Positions 25,686 through 35,728 of a DNA stretch of 64,000 bases are shown here, one piece after another. The position numbers were made by a program, and so were the translations under genes. Below the pieces are notes generated by a model. The model worked only from the letters and a program-made list of their open reading frames with translations, searched no databases and was not told where the DNA came from. The number at the start of each line of letters is the position of its first letter. The stretch's first letter is position 1. The stretch spans positions 26,491,468 through 26,555,467 of the forward strand of contig CM032129.1 of assembly GCA_018894105.1 (NCBI GenBank), given 5' to 3'. Source of the stretch: Jacaranda mimosifolia. Lineage: Eukaryota; Streptophyta; Magnoliopsida; Lamiales; Bignoniaceae.

Positions 25686-26254
25686 TAAGTATCTAATAAA
25701 TCTTGATAGGCCTCACATGATATAATCAATGCTTGTTGATAGCAAGACTGACAAGAGTATAGATAACAAGTTTGTTGCTATGATCAATTTCTTGTATTTT
25801 TGTTTTGATCTTTCATCTGAATACATAAGAATTAGTCTAGACATTTGTTTTCTTGTATATTGTCTTTGGCATCTAAAGAAGCAACATCACATTTTAGGGT
25901 TCGTACAAGTTTTGGAACGTTCTTGAGGAGAGGGCAAGATAAAATCATCAGAATTATTGGAAAAAGAATCGCAGACTACTATTCCATACCTCTAGGTACA
26001 AGAATTTAACTATATAGATAGGGATCTATACTACATTTTTTGTCCTGTGTCTTATGTGCCATTTTAACTGGTTATTATAATTTTCACAAATCACGCTGAT
26101 GTTGTGCATGAGATTTAAAGATTGAAACTTTGTTTTGGTAATATTCAAGATCGATTTCAGGCAAAAGGTTTAGTAAAAACTCGAAATGTCATTGAGGTTA
26201 TATTAACACTTTGTTGAGTAGTTATAAGAGGCATGACTTTACTGATGCTTAGTG

Positions 26255-27073
26255 TAAGAAGATGCTACATTTTCATAGTTGTGCATTCTTTACGTGTAAG
26301 GAGTTAGGGGAATCACTCACTTCTCTTTAAGACACTTGTAGCCAGCGAGTTGTACCATTACGTGTTTATATACTGTTTACTTCTTTTTCGCCTAGTTGTG
26401 GGATTGTTGCAGTAGTTAATTACATTTCGTGCTTGCTTAGTTTGTCTACAAATTTTTATGTATCACATGTATGTATGAATGGATGTGTTTTTTGATTTAA
26501 TACGCAAAGAAATGGCCTTACGAATGGGGAAGTAAGTCATTCCCCAGTGAGTGTGTCATAGGGTTTTGTCTTTATGAATATGCAAAGATGATTTGCTGGT
26601 TTCAATATTATTTAAGTATTGTTTAAAATTAAGACCTATTTGAACACAGAAAAAAGCATTTGTGTGTGTGGATAAGAGCCAGAGGCTTGCACAAGCAGAC
26701 ATAGAAACTAAAACTACATTTCGATGCTTTCATCATGTTCTATTTTATTGAACTTTTAATATATATTTATTTAGATGAATTATATGGCAATTTTATTTTT
26801 TATTAATAATTTTAAAATCATAAACTAAAATCTAACGTAGTATTTTTTTAATATGAGCTCAAGCACAAATGTATTTTCTTTCTTTTTTACAACTTTCTAT
26901 CATTTTATCAATTTTTATTTTATTTTTATCACCATATATTTTATTATTGTTTCTTACTGTTTTCAAAATTAATTACTTTTATATAATATAAGTTCATATA
27001 TAGTTCCTATGCCACATGTAGCTTTGGCTATAATTTTAAAATTATCCACCTTCATGAGTTGACAATAATCAAT
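26255..27073. repeat. Direct repeat Y, copy 1
   Basis: It runs from GCTACATTTTCATAGTTGTG to ACAATAATCAATT and matches 30375-31208 in the same orientation, including the CGTGCTTGCTTAGTTTGTCT block and TATAATATAAGTTCATATAT near the end. It directly abuts the inverted-repeat element that starts at 27073. Confidence 0.75.
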
Positions 27074-27844
27074 TATTGGGAAAAAACCATATATGTAGCC
27101 ATATATGGTTACATATATGTAGATATAGCATAATATCAAGCACAACATGTAGTCAAATCACCTCAAATCTGTATTTAAAATAAAATATTGCAAAATGAAG
27201 AAAATTATATACAACCAACCTCTATATACATAGGTTGCTCAGATGAAAATGTAGAACCAACTAATCTCATTCACATTTAAACAGCTGCATTTTGCATATC
27301 TAGGCCCGATAGTTCCAAATGCAAATGGTCCATGAATACAAAGTTGCTAATACACCCATTAAATTCTAACGAAAAGCATATAAAAAGATCCTTACCAAAT
27401 TTGACATGTAGACCGAAAATATAATTTCAATTTTGAATCATGTTAGACTATCACGATAAACATCATCCCTTTGAAGATGTTGCTGAAGTTGGGACATACC
27501 ATCAGTGATGTTAGTCTAACCAATGTCATGATACAAGGATTCAACTAATCAGTTGACAAAAGCCCTAGGCCCCAGTTGATTTCGGTTAATGATCGAAGAT
27601 ATTACCATCAACCGGGGTAGTATTACAAAATAACCCATCCAATAATTACTTTTGTTTGTTCAAAAATACTAACAGAATGTGGCCAACCCAAAATTTTAGC
27701 TTTCAAATACATCAAATTGAACCATAAGATGCTCATCCAAACAACAATAAAAAAGGGGTCATAATAGAATCAATTTAAAAAGTTTTGTCTACACAAAAAA
27801 AGGAGAAAATAAATTAGAATTTGATAATAGGATTTGAAATTACT

Positions 27845-29692
27845 GTTGGCATTGTTTCCCCATACAATATATTCTGGGATGAATTTTAGGGTAATTTGAT
27901 ATAGCAACATCCAAAACTAATCAAAAATTATTATAGCAATATCTTTGCGGTGGTAGCGTTTAAGGCGACCTTACACCTAGCATCTTGAAATATTTGAAGT
28001 TTTGAGATTTCAACTAACTCAGCCTCTTCATTGAACACCTCCACTTCCAATCAACCATAACCAAAGCTAAAGGGAAAAAAAAAAAATAACAAACAAGACC
28101 AAAAAAATAAAAAATAATTAGACCTACTTTATACATGTAAAACTCTCATATAGGAAATGGCAATCAAACAATGCCACTAAGTAGAAAATAGATGCATGAA
28201 AGTGAGTATTACATTGAAAATTAGACCTACTTTGTACTATTTCATGACGATAGCAGTGTTCATTGCGTTCACGGCCTCCCTGACTTTCCCTTCGCCACGA
28301 CCACTGAACACAAGCCTCAAACCACCAGATCACCTGAATAGCACCACTTTTCCTCGATTTCACAATAGGAGCGGTGGCAGCCGGTCTACCAAAGGGAAAA
28401 AGTATAACAAACAAGACCAAAAAATCAAAAAAGAATTAGACCTACTTTGTATATACATAACTCTCATATGGGAAAGAAAAATGAAAACAATGACACTAAA
28501 TAGAAAATAGATGTATAAAGGGTGAGTATTATGTTGAAAATTTTAAACCTATTTCGTATTGTGTTAAAGCAGGGTCGGGAGCTGTTGCATCCTCAGCCTT
28601 TCTTGTCTCATCCTCTCCTAAGGCTATTGAACTCAGGCCTCAAACTACCAGATCTCTTAACTGGCACCACTTCTCTTAGATTCATGATGGGGGGGGGGGT
28701 TGTGGTAGCCGTGTTTGCGGCATTCGTTATCTCCTTCACGGCCACAACTATTTAACCCAAGCCTTGAATTACCAGATCTTCTAATTGGCACTACTTGTCA
28801 CTTCTTCTTGGTTTTACCGCAACGGTAGCGGCTACATCCGTGGCCTCTACTGTTTCCTCTGCAGCTGCAACCATTGAACATAGGCCTCAAGCCACTACGA
28901 TCTCCTGTGCCTCTCTCTCCCATGATTTAGTTAAGAAATTACGGAGTTTGGGAGGCGAGAAGGTGTTATTTTGAGTAGGGGTATCTATGTGTGTGTGTGT
29001 GTGTGTGTGTGAGTGTGTGAGAGAGAGAGAGAAAGAGAGAGAGAGAGAAGGTGAGATTATGAATGTGTTGGTGGAGCGTGGGGATAGCCTTTTCAGGTGC
29101 TCAGTTAGGGTTAGGGTAGCTTTTGGTTTTCAATTTATGTTTCTTTTTTTAATTATTAATTATAAAAAAAGTTGCAAACAGTAAAATAACGGACAACAAT
29201 TACAGCAAAAGATACAGTGTAATAAAGCACAACTCAATCATTTTGTAGTACAAAAAAAAAAGAAAAAGAAAAGAAAAGTAGGTACTTTTTTGGTAAAAGG
29301 ATAAAAATCCCACATTTTCTTCTTTCTTTTGATTTTTTCCCAAGAAACCAAACTCTCTTTCCACAAAAATAGCTCAAAGTACAACATATTTTAAGCATAA
29401 AAAGCAAGAGAAAAAAATGTAATATAAAATAATATAAATGACATAAAAAATACAATAATAATAGTGGCATGTAGGCTTTAAGATGGCGTCTTATCCTATC
29501 TATTTTAGTAAATATATATATATTTATTTATTTTCTTCTTAACCATATTACAAGAAGAGAAAATAGTGAATAATTACTGCAACAAAAAGTACAATTTAGT
29601 AAAGCACAACAACTTAAAACGACATTGTTTTGCAAACTAAAAAATAGAAAGAAAAAAAAATAAAAAAAAGCACCCACATCTGGTGACATTCT
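27845..29692 (-). mobile_element. Right inverted arm of the large Pack-MULE-like element
   Basis: This is the inverted counterpart of 21733-23272, longer by about 0.3 kb because the RPS2-like unit has been amplified further. It shares the same order of landmarks reading from 29692 downward. It ends outside near CACCCACATC/TGGTGACATT. Confidence 0.55.
28240..28924 (-). pseudogene. Four tandem copies of the RPS2-like exon fragment
   Basis: Read on the minus strand, the outermost copy starts at the ATG at about 28922 (MGERGTGDRSGLRP). The core (C/G)GATC...GGCTTGAGGCCT-type block recurs around 28885, 28760, 28632 and 28315, each with an RGG-like continuation and a decayed tail. The fragments are separated by 120-320 bp with intron-like flanks (GTAGGTCTAA-type donors). 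None forms an intact gene. A (G)10 run interrupts one copy at 28689-28698. Confidence 0.4.
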
Positions 29693-30169
29693 GTTAGTAT
29701 TTTTGAACAAATAAAAGTCATTGTTGGAGGGAATTTTTCATAATGCTACCCTATTGATAATAAAAATTGAAATTATATTTTCTGTGTTCATGTCAGATAT
29801 GTACGAATCTTTTTATATGTTTAAGTTAGAATTTAATGGATATATTAGCAGTTTTGTAATCATGAACAGTTTGCATTTGAGACTATCGAGTCTAGATATG
29901 CAAAATGCAACTATTTAAATGTAAAACTGGTTTGTTGGTTCTATATTTCCATCTTAGCAACCTATGTATATAGAGGTTAATTGCATATAATTTCCTTAAT
30001 TTTATAATGTTTTATTTTAAATACAAATTTAAGGTGATTTGGCCACATATCATGCTTGATATTATGCTACATCTACATATGTGTGCCCATATATGGCTAC
30101 ATGTATGGTTTTTCACAATAATATTTCAGCGGAATATTGTGCTTCTTTTTATGCTAAGCATGTTTGATT

Positions 30170-31208
30170 GCTCTAATATATTTCGTGCTTGCTTAGTTTG
30201 TCTATAAATTTTTATGTATCACATGTATGTGTGTATGGTTGTGTTTTTTGATTTAATACGCATAGAAATGGTCTCACAATTGGGGTTTTTTGGTCACAAA
30301 TGGGGAAGTAAGTCATTCCCCGATTAGTGCGTTATAGGATTGTGTACTTATAGATATGCAATGATGATTTCGAAGGTTAACACATTTATCCTTGTCATGG
30401 TTGTGAATTCTTTACTTGTAAGGAGAGGGGAATAATTCACTTCTCTTTGAGGCACTTGTAGACGGCAAATTGCACCATGAGGTACTTATATATTGTTTAC
30501 TTCTTTTTTACCCAGTTGGGGGATTGTTTCAGCAATTAATAACATATTGTGCTTGCTTAGTTTGTCTACAAATATTTATATGTCACATATTTGTGTGCAT
30601 GGATGTGTTTTTTTGATTTAATACACATTGAAATGGCCTCACAATGGGGGTTTCCCCGCCATGAGTGCAAAAGTAAGTTTATCCCCCGTGAGTGCATCAT
30701 TGGGTTTTGTATTTATGAATATGCAATGATGATTTGCTAGTATTTAATATTATTTAAATATTATTTAAAATTGAGTACATATTTGAACATTGACAAAAGC
30801 TTTTTCTTTTTCTTGTTTTTGATAAGAGGCAGAGGCTTTTAGATCATGCAGTCATATAAATTAAAACTACATGCAGATGCTTTTTCATGTTCTAAGTTTT
30901 TGTTAAACTTTTAATATATGTTAATTTATATAAATTATATGGTAATTTTATTTTTTTATTAATAATTTTAAAATCTTAAACTAAAATGTGATGTAATAGT
31001 TTTTAATATGAGTTCAAGCACAAATGTATTTTTTTTCTTCTTTACAACTATTCTATCATTTTCTCACTTTCTATTTTTATTTTTATCACCTTCTATTTTA
31101 TTATTATTTCTTATCATTTTTAAAATTAATTACTTTTATATAATATAAGTTCATATATTTCCTATACCACAAGTAGCTATCCACTTAGATAAGTTGGAAA
31201 TAATCAAT
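30170..31208. repeat. Direct repeat Y, copy 2, with an extra partial unit
   Basis: The 30375-31208 block matches 26255-27073. An additional partial unit at 30170-30370 repeats the CGTGCTTGCTTAGTTTGTCT ... GATGATTT portion, so that portion occurs three times in the window. Not coding. Confidence 0.7.
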
Positions 31209-31291
31209 TCCTACCCTAGTTTTTGTTTCCCCTCTTCCCTTCCCCTCCCCTCCCCATCCCCACCCCATGCGTTGCTTCATTTAAATACACT

Positions 31292-31296
31292 CAAAT
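31292..31296. repeat. Target-site duplication, left (CAAAT)
   Basis: CAAAT directly precedes the LTR (TGTGGCACC). The same five bases follow the other LTR at 38405-38409. Confidence 0.85.
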
Positions 31297-34281
31297 TGTG
31301 GCACCCCATTCAGGATACCTGTAAGCTCAGATGCCACTTCGATTCAAAATTAAGTCATAACCCACAGGACGATTGATAGGCCTATAAGAAAATTTTCAAA
31401 ACTCTTCAAAGATAGCAACATGCTTCAACTTAACAAACTTCAATAAAAGTACTATATACATGCCATAAGTGGATCCATAACATTCGACATAATAAATACA
31501 TGCTGCAGGTCTTTGATTTAGACTTAAAATATCACAACTTGTCTAAGATCAAGTGTATCCATGAACATATATAGACACCTATTCTATTACAAAAAAATTT
31601 CTAGTCCAAGCTTGAAATCCATGACCGTCACATAGCCTTGTTTGGGAAAATAAAAAAAAAATAGAAAAGGAGAGTCTTAAGGACTCAGTTAGGGATGTAC
31701 AACAAGCAACCATATAGATTTGTAGCAAAATCAGAAGTTCAATGGACATAAACGACCATGACGTTGAAAAGAGAACACGGATGTACCATAACAAAGATAT
31801 TTTCAAATTCCAGGCTACTAGTTCGGAAGTTGTTACCGTTGGCTCGAACAACCTGGGGTCGTCTCAATCGAATTAGTTTGGGATAAATTGTTCATCTCAA
31901 TTGAATCAGCTTGGGAGGAATTGTCATCGGCTCGTTTGGCCCAGACAATAGCCCCACTTAGACCAAGAAACTACACCATTCATATTGCTCCATGAGCACA
32001 TTACAAACAATCAGGATACAATCAAAGCAAAGCAAACCTGAATAACATACGAAATCCAACAGATCATAACAGGACATGCTTATCAGATTCATCTTATTCT
32101 GACCAGACTAAACTTACCCAAGCGTGACAGCTTAGTACATGACAGATTGCTGATGCCCAAGGAATAGCCCCCGGCTCATCACTGATACCCAGGGAATAGC
32201 CCATAGCGGTACCGCAGTTCCAAGCATTCCACTAAGATCGACATCAGGCCAACATATCTCTGTACATATATCAAACATCAACAAACATATTTTCGACAAG
32301 GCGTATCAGTAACGTGAAGGATAGATTCAGACAAACCGACAAGGCCAGACATATGATAAACACAATGAATTCAGACCGATTGATATTAAGCAAGACAACA
32401 TGAGTTCTTGGCGCCAGAACAAATAAGCTAATTCTTATCAGAACAAAACCAAGGAAACAAACCCTCACAAGGGTATACGGATTAATTCATAGACAACAAA
32501 TCAGAATTCGAATAAATCATAGAATCTAAGAGTCATGATTCAGTTACAAAATAGGAACAAGTTTAACCTACGCAGGGGTATACCACAAACAACAGATAGG
32601 TATAATTAAGTGCCAGATTGGCAGACCCTTAAAAGGGTTTACGATACAATAAACACATAATAATCAAGAGTTCAAATAATAACAAAAATCAATAATCAAG
32701 AATCAAATATTTCCTAGAATAAGAATAACGTAACCCTTATAAGGGTATCAACAAATAACGAACAGGCTTATACAAGTCAATTACCAAAGCTGTTAGACCC
32801 TCACCTTAATAGCATCAGCAATGCTATCACCGCCTACTGGCCTACGGGACCCAGTTCCTCGTCACCTATCCAAAAGAGGGGGTTCACTGTCAAAATCCTT
32901 ATTCGATCCTATAATTATGATTACGAATAACAGTCTAAATTCGATAATTACTCGATTAATATGGTAGTTCAAGGTTCGTTTGATATCATCATTACAGAAC
33001 GTGCTAAATATATCGGTAATAGAATATATACGAGGATCATTCTAGTCTTGATAAGGAATATAATTAGATCTTTAATTACATAAACCTTGCAACGTTACAC
33101 AAAACCGATTAATAATCGTCCGTCTAACATAATAACCCAATTTATCACTTAGTTCACAAATTGACAAAATTAGGGTTTAATCACTTAATTAACTCAATTA
33201 TCCCAAAGTTATCATTTGATAATATAAATATGGGCTTACTAATACATACAGTCACATATGCATGGTCCATATATCCAAAACCCATATCAAATCCTTTCAT
33301 CTCTTGACATAGTACAAGAATTATCTAGAATTAACAATATAAGGTCAAATCTCAATTTTTGATCTTTACTCAAGATGTCTAAACCAGAATTTCGAAATCA
33401 CAAACCAATACCACCAGCGCGATCGCCACGTTGAGGAGAGGAAACTACCTCAACACCGTCGGGATTTGTCAACACCACTACCACTGGACGCATCCCAACA
33501 CCACGAACCCAATGCCTAAAATAATTTCTGCATCCACTGTCAATAAGCCACTTAATTGGAGCTCTAATCAAACTGTACCACCTCTCACCGCCATCTCGAT
33601 TTTTCCTTAATTTTGCCATTACCAAAGGTCAAAACCCAGAACTAAGCACACTATTTTGATCCTTGAGCTAAACCTCACCAAACCCACACCTCAAACCTAG
33701 ACTTCACCACTGTACCATCGTGTTCCGCCACTCGCTGCCAAGACTTAGTTTTGGTCCTCAATTTTTTGGTGGTCCTTCGGTTATAAACAAGTTGCATGAG
33801 GTATCAAGGGGTTCCTAAAGAGGTAGGGAAGATAATGGTTGGCTTAGTTTTTTGTTTTGGGCCATTGCCGGTGGAGTTCATCAAAGATAGAGTTGGTGGA
33901 TTTCGGTCAAGAAAATGAAGAAAAATGTGGGGGTTTTGGGTATTTAAAGGAAAGTTCCAGAAATTAAAAATTGGCAGCCCAAAACTTCTATCCAGCCTCC
34001 AATTGAGTCTTCCAGAAATTATCCATCTTCAATTCAGTCCTCTGACTTTCTTAGTGCCTAGCATTCACCCAGTTGACCTAAAATATTTCCATTATGACCC
34101 TCAAAGCTTTAAGATGTTATTCAATCAAGTTTTCCTTAATTTGCAATCTGACCCCAAAACATTCAAAATTCTTACAATTAAGTCCTTTTTATATATATAT
34201 TTTGAACTCCAAATTTTCTCAAACTAATATTTTGATTTCTAAATCCTTATTTTCTAAAATAGCAAATTCAGGGGTGTTACG
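31297..34281 (-). repeat. 3' LTR of the Tekay-type element (2985 bp)
   Basis: It starts TGTGGCACCCC on the plus strand and ends GGGGTGTTACG, where the last base is changed from the expected A. It contains about 255 bp (about 31525-31780) that the other LTR lacks, which accounts for most of the length difference. A 65-codon open frame (32271-32468) is preserved in both LTRs but has no known family. Confidence 0.9.
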
Positions 34282-34300
34282 GACCTCTCCCCTAAAAAGA
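34282..34300 (-). other. Polypurine tract of the Tekay-type element
   Basis: On the minus strand the sequence CTTTTTAGGGGAGAGGTCC runs straight into the LTR. A purine-rich AGGGGGAGA block here is standard for plant-strand priming in this lineage. Confidence 0.75.
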
Positions 34301-34309
34301 ATATGGTCC

Positions 34310-35270
34310 CTAAATTCTCACTTGAGTAACGAAAGAGCTCGAGATATTGTTGGCGCATGAGACCTTCTCGTTCCCCATATGCTTCTCCCAGAATTTGGAT
34401 GCGCTATAACACTTCCAATAGTCTCGAGTTGTATATTTAGGTTTCGAGAAATGCGATAGATATGCAAGAATGTGAAGTACCAGGATCATATACGATATTA
34501 CCATAAAATCCAGAGATAGAAACTGTACTTTCTACCACTTATTGGGGTCCGGTGCATCTCCTCCCGTTAAAGCATAAGCATGAGCTTGCACTTTCTACTC
34601 TCCGCCAACTCCTGCCACCTGTTTTCCTTCCGAATCTTGTCCTCAATTTTTTATCCTGAAGCTCTAACTCTAACTGTAGCACTTTGCTCACTGCCATATT
34701 GAAATTCAGTAAATCATAAGTGGCCAAACCCCACCTGAGTTCTGGCCTTAACCCTTATACAAATCATCGAGTCTGTCGACTTTCATCCTCCAAGATATAG
34801 GGAGCATACTGAATGAGTCGACTGAAAGCAGCCTCGTACTGACTGACTTCTTCGTCAGGCCTATAAATTCTCTTTTCCTTACCTGTTTAACCACCAGGGG
34901 TATATATTTGTCCATAAATTCCATGGTAAAATTCTCCTAGGTCCTGTGGGTTCCTGTAACAACCTATCTACATTCAATCAACTTCCACCAGCTGCGAGCA
35001 GGTCCTGATAGAAGAAATGTAGTGAAACGAACTCTTTGCTTATTAGGGTAACGCAAGTTCTCGAATATATCCTCTAGATTCTCTACCCATTCCTTGGCCT
35101 TTCTATCATCTGGCTCTCCCAAAAAGTTTCGGGGGCTGGAAGTAAAGGAATCACTCTAAGGCTCAATCTTCAGCCATCTCATTAACAACTCCTGCTCCAC
35201 CACTGGCTGTTAACCCTATTGCCTAAATCTCGATCCCCTCTGATACATAGGGTCCGTTGGCTGACCAATT
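34310..35270 (-). pseudogene. gag-protease remnant of the Tekay-type element
   Basis: Read on the minus strand, a gag core is evident (FFGEPDD-like start, WVENLEDIFENL, then GPARSWWKLIE) around 35110-34970, interrupted by stops. It is followed by MEFMDKYIP and a SQYEAAFSRLIQYAP segment. Nearer the polypurine tract, AHAYALTGGDAPDP and YDPGTSHS mark the beginning of the aspartic protease with its D-x-G-T active site. Coding similarity then stops abruptly, so the pol deletion starts just after this point. Several stops and a frameshift are visible. Confidence 0.75.
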
Positions 35271-35708
35271 GAAGGGGTTTGTGAAACCTCTTTTCTTGCA
35301 TGGGTTGTGGGTAAGTAGGTGCCTCTCATCTTGGAGCCTGTCAGTCATTGACCCATCGTCCCATTCTGGGTGGAACGGGTACATCAGAACTTCCTTAAGA
35401 TGCTATCAATTCTACCAACTCTTCCAAGCTTCCAAAAATAAAAGAAGAAGAAGTAATTAAATAAAATTAAATCGAATTCATAGATACACAAGTCTTAATC
35501 ATTCTATGATAAACAATAAGATCCCATAGACATCCTGCAGTACGCAAACTCATCTCCCTAATATCAACTGATCAAATTCATCTTAAATCCTTGAATCACA
35601 TAGGAGTTTCCCAATACACAAAATACCCAAAATTTATACTCAAACTAACCTAAACAAAAGGTCAGTCATGAATCCCAGTGATATCTAATGCCTAGGTCAT
35701 CGACAAAC

Positions 35709-35727
35709 CTAGGCTTTGATACTACCT
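35709..35727 (-). other. Primer-binding site, initiator-Met tRNA type, mutated
   Basis: The minus-strand sequence GGTAGTATCAAAGCCTAGG adjoins the 5' LTR. It matches the usual TGGTATCAGAGC(C) initiator-Met primer site with two G-to-A type changes. This fixes the orientation of the element. Confidence 0.8.
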
Positions 35728-35728
35728 C

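Larger units (their letters stand above)
27073..30125. mobile_element. 3-kb element with inverted ends of about 370 bp, enclosing the right arm
   Basis: The left end (27073-27440, ATTATTGGGAAAAAACCATA) is the inverted copy of the right end (29752-30125, reverse complement ATTATTGTGAAAAACCATAC). The similarity continues inwards through AACCTCTATATACATAGG and AATATAATTTCAATTTT. The interior contains the right arm of the 8-kb inverted structure, so either the arm was carried in by this element or the two were duplicated together. No transposase was seen. Confidence 0.6.

Noticed and set aside
26025..26040. TCTATACTACAT preceded by A, a possible Helitron 5' end
   Set aside because: No matching hairpin-CTRR end was found downstream, and the flanks give no empty site. 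A 10-bp match in AT-rich DNA is weak.
28987..29184. Open frame starting MCVCVCVCECVRERE
   Set aside because: It is a translation of (GT)n and (GA)n microsatellites.
33398..33625. Open frame in the Tekay-type LTR
   Set aside because: It is not conserved in the other LTR, where the matching stretch is interrupted. LTR internal frames like this are usually chance.
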